A program made the position numbers and the translations under genes. The notes beneath the pieces were generated by a model. That model had not been told where the DNA came from. It did not search any database and worked only from the letters and a program-made list of their open reading frames with translations. From NCBI GenBank assembly GCA_002159155.1, contig LZRQ01000135.1:1-9507 (forward strand): 9,507 nucleotides of DNA. Direction: 5' to 3'. Positions 5,951 to 9,507 of the stretch are shown one piece after another; position 1 is the first letter of the stretch, and every line of letters begins with the position of its first letter. Source of the DNA: Firmicutes bacterium ZCTH02-B6. GTDB taxonomy: Bacteria; Bacillota; Limnochordia; Limnochordales; ZCTH02-B6.

Positions 5951-7900
5951 ATGCCACACCGGCCCATCGTTGTTCTGGAGCCCCACGTCGCCAACCGCAT
6001 CGCGGCCGGCGAGGTCATTGAGCGGCCCGCTTCGGCGGTCAAGGAGCTCGTGGAAAACAGTCTCGATGCGGGTGCCCGCCGGGTCGAGGTGGAGATCCGC
6101 GGCGGGGGCAAGGAGTACATCCGCGTGACCGACGACGGGCACGGCATTCCGCCAGCCGAGGTGCCCCTGGCCTTTGAACGCCATGCCACCAGCAAGATCG
6201 CCAGCGCCGATGACCTGTTCGCCGTAGCCACCTTGGGCTTCCGCGGGGAGGCTCTGCCTAGCATCGCGGCTGTCGCGGAGGTGGAGATGCGCACCCGCCC
6301 CCGGGAACATCTGGAAGGGACCCAGTACGTCATCGTGGCGGGCGTGCCCCAGGGGTTGGGTCCGGTCGGGGCGCCGGTCGGCACTACTGTCATCGTGCGG
6401 CGGCTGTTCTTCAACACGCCGGCCCGCTACAAGTTCCTACGCACGGACACCACTGAGAAGCGTTACGTCGCGGATGTGGTGGCGCGCCTGGCGATGGCCA
6501 GGCCCGATGTAGCGTTTCGCCTGTTGGCCGATGGGCGGGAGCTGCTGGCAACCCCTGGGGACGGGAGACTCTCGTCGGTGCTCGCAGCGGTGTATGGGCA
6601 AGCTGTGGTGCGGGATATGCTCCCCCTGGAGTACGAGGCCGAAGCCATCGGTGTGCTGGGCCTCGTAGGGAAGCCCGGCCTGCACCACGGCACTCGGGAG
6701 CGGATTGCCGTCTTTCTCAACGGCCGGTGGATCCAGTCCAACGCCATCGCGCGCGCCATTGAAAACGGTTATGACACGCTGTTGCCACCGCGTCGCTTCC
6801 CGGCAGCCGCGGTACACTTGACCATCGACCCTAGGTCGGTGGACGTCAACGTCCACCCGGCCAAGGCGGAGGTGCGCTTCCGGGACGACGGCGTCGTTTT
6901 TCGCACCGTTCTGCGGGCGGTGCGGCAGGCGCTTCTCAGCGCCAATCTCGTCGGCGGGCTCGGGGTCCCAAGGCCCGCAGCGGGTCCGTACGCTTACGGT
7001 GGGGAGAGACCGGATGCCGGGCATGGCGAACGTACGGACGCGGCGGTTCGTCCTCCAGAACAATCGGGCCTGCCCCTACCGGGCCCCGGGGCCGTGCCGG
7101 GCACGAGGTTAGCGGCGTCGCGGTACGATTTCCACCCGCGTGAGTCGATCGCACCTGACGTTGAAAGCGCACCGCTGGTCGCCGCCGCCCGGGAAGTTGC
7201 AGCTTCGTCCGCATGGAGCCGCAAGGCGGTCGCAGGGGAAGGCAAGAATGGTGGCATCCCGTCTGATGGATTGACCCGCTCCGGTGACCAGGGGCAGGCG
7301 GCATCCAACGCGGACGCCCGCCAGGCGCTGCGGGAGATGACGGTGCTGGGTCAACTGCACCGAACCTACATCCTGGGTGAGACGCCGGCGGGCCTCTGGA
7401 TCGTGGACCAGCACGTGGCCCACGAGCGCATCCTTTACGAGCAGTTTCTGCGGGCTGCTGCCTGTGGCAGGGCGGATGTGCAGCAGCTCATGATACCTAT
7501 TACCATCACACTCTCCCCAGCCCAGGCGGGGCTGGCGGAGTTTCATCAAGAGACACTGGAGCGACTGGGCTTTGTGCTGGAGCCCTTCGGCGGGCGCACG
7601 TATCTGCTCCGCGGCGTGCCGGTGCCCTTTGCGGCCCACGACGCCGCCGACATCCAGCGGGTGCTGGAGGACGTGCTGGCCGCCGGTGAATCCGAAGGCG
7701 GCTGGCGCCCCCACGAGGTGTGCGCACAGCTCGCGTGCCGGGCGGCGATTAAGGCTGGCCAAGTCTTGAACGAGCGGCAGATGAGGCAGCTGCTGGAAGA
7801 GCTGTCCCAGGCCGACAATCCCTTCGCCTGTCCCCACGGCCGACCCATTGTCATCGAAGTGGCTAAGAGCGAGCTTGCCAGGAGGTTTGGGCGCCATTGA
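5951..7900 (+). CDS. mutL: DNA mismatch repair endonuclease MutL
   Basis: GHKL-family ATPase that links MutS recognition to strand incision. The 649-residue protein starts with IAAGEVIERPASAVKELVEN (17-36), where Glu32 is the expected catalytic base and Asn36 the Mg ligand. Next come DDGHGI (61-66), FRGEALPSI (98-106), GTTV (144-147) and FFNTPAR (153-159). A poorly conserved, Gly/Pro/Ala-rich linker spans about 335-458. The C-terminal domain has GQLHRTYI (467-474), DQHVAHERILYE (486-497), ACRAAIKAG (595-603) and CPHGRP (627-632). These are the metal-binding motifs of nicking MutL proteins, so this one should incise DNA itself, without MutH. The first motif reads DQHV where DQHA is usual. QQLMIP (511-516) fits the QxLxxP-like clamp-binding site known in B. 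subtilis MutL. The stop overlaps the next start by 4 bp. Confidence 0.98.
   Translation: MPHRPIVVLEPHVANRIAAGEVIERPASAVKELVENSLDAGARRVEVEIRGGGKEYIRVTDDGHGIPPAEVPLAFERHATSKIASADDLFAVATLGFRGEALPSIAAVAEVEMRTRPREHLEGTQYVIVAGVPQGLGPVGAPVGTTVIVRRLFFNTPARYKFLRTDTTEKRYVADVVARLAMARPDVAFRLLADGRELLATPGDGRLSSVLAAVYGQAVVRDMLPLEYEAEAIGVLGLVGKPGLHHGTRERIAVFLNGRWIQSNAIARAIENGYDTLLPPRRFPAAAVHLTIDPRSVDVNVHPAKAEVRFRDDGVVFRTVLRAVRQALLSANLVGGLGVPRPAAGPYAYGGERPDAGHGERTDAAVRPPEQSGLPLPGPGAVPGTRLAASRYDFHPRESIAPDVESAPLVAAAREVAASSAWSRKAVAGEGKNGGIPSDGLTRSGDQGQAASNADARQALREMTVLGQLHRTYILGETPAGLWIVDQHVAHERILYEQFLRAAACGRADVQQLMIPITITLSPAQAGLAEFHQETLERLGFVLEPFGGRTYLLRGVPVPFAAHDAADIQRVLEDVLAAGESEGGWRPHEVCAQLACRAAIKAGQVLNERQMRQLLEELSQADNPFACPHGRPIVIEVAKSELARRFGRH
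7880..7885 (+). promoter_or_regulatory. Ribosome binding site of the methyltransferase
   Basis: AGGAGG inside the last codons of mutL lies 11 bases before the TTG at 7897. It supports the TTG start, which overlaps the mutL stop as ATTGA. Confidence 0.6.
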
Positions 7901-8679
7901 CGCTTGTCACCACGTCTCGTCATCCTACCGCGCAAGAGGAGATGCGGGCCCGTGTCCTGGCTGCCGAGCTCGGAGTTCCGTACGTGCCGCGGCGAGGTTC
8001 CCTGGACGACCTGGACGCCGAAGCGGTTCTCGTGGTCACCCGAGAGCGGCTTGTCGTGCACACGCCGGCCGGCGAGATTTTCTTCCACCCTGGCATGGCG
8101 CGGCCGCGCGTGCGGGAATTGGAGCGGGGCAAGCCGGACGTAATGGTGCAAGCCATGGGTTTGCGCCCGGGTGACACGGTCTTGGACTGCACCCTTGGGC
8201 TTGGCAGCGACGCGATCGTGGCCTCTTTTGTCGTCGGCGGGCAAGGCCGGGTGGTGGGCCTGGAGGCCGTGCCTGTGCTGGCGGCCGTCGTCCGTTGGGG
8301 CCTCCAGAATTACGATCCGGATCATGACGGACTGCGGGATGCCATGCGCCGCATCGAGGTTGTCCGCGCGGACCATGAAGCCTACCTTTCCACTTTGCCC
8401 GCAGCCTCCTTTGATATCGTGTACTTTGACCCCATGTTCCGCGAGCCGGTGATGGAATCGGCCCATATGCGGCCATGGCGGGCGTTGGCTTGTCATCAGC
8501 CCCTGAGCCGGGCGACCATCGCCGCCGCCTGCCGGGTGGCCCGACGGCGGGTAGTGGTCAAGGAACGGAGCGGCAGTCCCGTCTTCGCCGAGCTAGGCCT
8601 GACCGAGGTGGTTGGCGGGCGCAAGAGCCGCATTGCCTACGGTGTGCTGGACGCCGCAGGGATGGGGGCACCGGCGTGA
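7897..8679 (+). CDS. Class I SAM-dependent methyltransferase, RsmJ-like, target unproven
   Basis: A 260-residue Rossmann-fold methyltransferase. An N-terminal module of about 85 residues (TSRHPTAQEEMRARVLAAEL and the HPGMA segment at 64-68) precedes motif I, VLDCTLGLGSDA (95-106). Glu123 in VVGLEAVP is the likely ribose-binding acid, and motif IV is FDIVYFDPMF (172-181). RRRVVVKE (216-223) and the C-terminal RKSRIAYGV complete the fold. DPMF, followed by a helix and RVVVK, resembles E. coli RsmJ, which methylates G1516 of 16S rRNA; an N2-guanine RNA target is therefore a reasonable guess, not a finding. Bacillota carry similar unstudied proteins (YpiP-like). The TTG start overlaps the mutL stop (ATTGA) and the stop overlaps miaA (GTGA), which places it firmly in the operon between mismatch repair and tRNA modification. 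Catalytic residues look intact. Confidence 0.85.
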   Translation: MTLVTTSRHPTAQEEMRARVLAAELGVPYVPRRGSLDDLDAEAVLVVTRERLVVHTPAGEIFFHPGMARPRVRELERGKPDVMVQAMGLRPGDTVLDCTLGLGSDAIVASFVVGGQGRVVGLEAVPVLAAVVRWGLQNYDPDHDGLRDAMRRIEVVRADHEAYLSTLPAASFDIVYFDPMFREPVMESAHMRPWRALACHQPLSRATIAAACRVARRRVVVKERSGSPVFAELGLTEVVGGRKSRIAYGVLDAAGMGAPA

Positions 8680-9507
8680 GCGAACGTCCACCGTTGTTGG
8701 TCATCGTCGGCCCGACGGCCGTCGGCAAAACCGCTTTTTGCGTGCTTCTAGGCCAGCGGCTCCGGGCGGAGATCGTGAGCGCGGACTCCATGCAGGTGTA
8801 CCGGGGCATGGACATCGGTACCGCCAAGCCTACGGAAGCGGAACGGGGCGGTGTGCCCCACCACTGCCTGGACCTTGTCGATCCTAACGAAGCCTTTAAC
8901 GTCGCCGACTATCGCCGCCATGCCCTTGCAGCCATTGAGGACATCCACCGGCGCGGCCGACTGCCGATTCTCTCCGGCGGGACCGGGCTCTACGTGCGCG
9001 CTGTGGTGGATGAGTTCTTGTTTCCTGACCGCGGCGCGGATTGGGAGCTGCGCCGCCGCCTGGAGGAGGAAGCGGAGCGCATAGGACGCGCCGCCCTGCA
9101 TGCCCGCCTGGCCGCGGTGGACCCCGAGACTGCCGCCCGCCTGCATCCCAACGATCTCCGGCGTGTCGTCCGGGCGCTGGAAGTTTACGAGCGCACGGGG
9201 CGGCCTTTGTCTGAGCACCTGCGTGAGAGCCGAGCACGGGACAGCCGCTTTGACCTGCTCATGTTTGGTCTCACCCGGCCTAGGGAGGAGCTCTATGAGC
9301 GCATCAACCGGCGGGTCGAAGAGCAGTTGCACCGGGGGCTCGTGGCAGAGGTGGAGGGACTGATGCGACAGGGGCTGGACGAAGGCGACGTCGCCATGCA
9401 GGGGCTCGGATACAAGGAGATCATCGCGTACTTGAAAGGCCGCTGGAGCCTGGAAAAGGCCGTTTCTGTGCTGCAGCGGGACACGCGGCACTACGCCAGG
9501 CGGCAGC
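8676..9507 (+). CDS. miaA: tRNA dimethylallyltransferase MiaA (3' end outside window)
   Basis: Transfers a dimethylallyl group from DMAPP to N6 of A37 in tRNAs reading UNN codons, giving i6A, the substrate of MiaB. The frame opens at GTG 8676 and stays open for 277 codons to the window end. Motifs in order are the P-loop GPTAVGKT (12-19), DSMQVYRGMDIGTAKP (37-52), GGTGLYV (101-107), HPNDLRRVVRALEVYERTG (about 156-174), LGYKEI (about 247-252) and TRHYARRQ at the cut end. The last is the usual TRxYAKRQ signature, so about 30-50 C-terminal residues are missing. The GTG overlaps the methyltransferase stop by 4 bp (GTGA). The only upstream purine stretch is AGGGATGGGGG (8658-8668), so translation is probably coupled. 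In related genomes hfq often follows miaA, but that lies outside the window. Confidence 0.97.
   Translation, partial: MSERPPLLVIVGPTAVGKTAFCVLLGQRLRAEIVSADSMQVYRGMDIGTAKPTEAERGGVPHHCLDLVDPNEAFNVADYRRHALAAIEDIHRRGRLPILSGGTGLYVRAVVDEFLFPDRGADWELRRRLEEEAERIGRAALHARLAAVDPETAARLHPNDLRRVVRALEVYERTGRPLSEHLRESRARDSRFDLLMFGLTRPREELYERINRRVEEQLHRGLVAEVEGLMRQGLDEGDVAMQGLGYKEIIAYLKGRWSLEKAVSVLQRDTRHYARRQ

Noticed and set aside
4385..6310. 641-residue minus-strand open frame
   Set aside because: Antisense to mutS and mutL and without recognisable motifs; same codon-bias effect.

Overview
This window is a compact stretch of bacterial housekeeping genes, GC-rich by eye. It most resembles a high-GC, possibly thermophilic member of the Bacillota (Symbiobacterium or Thermaerobacter-like); that placement is inference. 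Three things support it. Several starts are TTG or GTG behind strong Shine-Dalgarno sequences, including a near-perfect AAGGAGGTG before mutL. The ThiI lacks a rhodanese domain and sits beside a cysteine desulfurase, as in Bacillus nifZ-thiI. The order miaB-mutS-mutL-methyltransferase-miaA is of the kind seen in clostridia and their relatives. MutL carries the endonuclease motif of bacteria that repair mismatches without MutH.

Left part (1-1563, plus strand): the 3' end of a NifS/IscS-type cysteine desulfurase, then complete thiI. The pair should pass persulfide sulfur from cysteine to ThiI for 4-thiouridine at tRNA position 8, and possibly for thiamine thiazole synthesis.

Middle gap (1564-1852): the only sizeable non-coding space. 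It holds a 14-bp palindrome just after thiI, a candidate 39-residue single-pass membrane protein on the minus strand with a strong ribosome binding site, and a well-formed sigma-A-like promoter for miaB. The -10 of this promoter is part of a perfect 13-bp dyad, and its -35 is part of a second inverted repeat.

Right part (1853-9507, plus strand): a tightly packed operon of miaB, mutS, mutL, an RsmJ-like SAM methyltransferase and miaA (cut by the window end). Gaps are 6 bp (miaB/mutS) and 36 bp (mutS/mutL), and the last two junctions overlap by 4 bp. MiaA and MiaB act in sequence on adenosine 37 of tRNA (i6A, then ms2i6A). MutS and MutL are the mismatch-repair pair. All complete genes are intact and carry their expected catalytic motifs. 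I see no mobile elements, CRISPR arrays, tRNA or rRNA genes, and no convincing new multi-gene system. The points most worth a second look are the symmetric promoter region, the small membrane protein and the uncharacterised methyltransferase.
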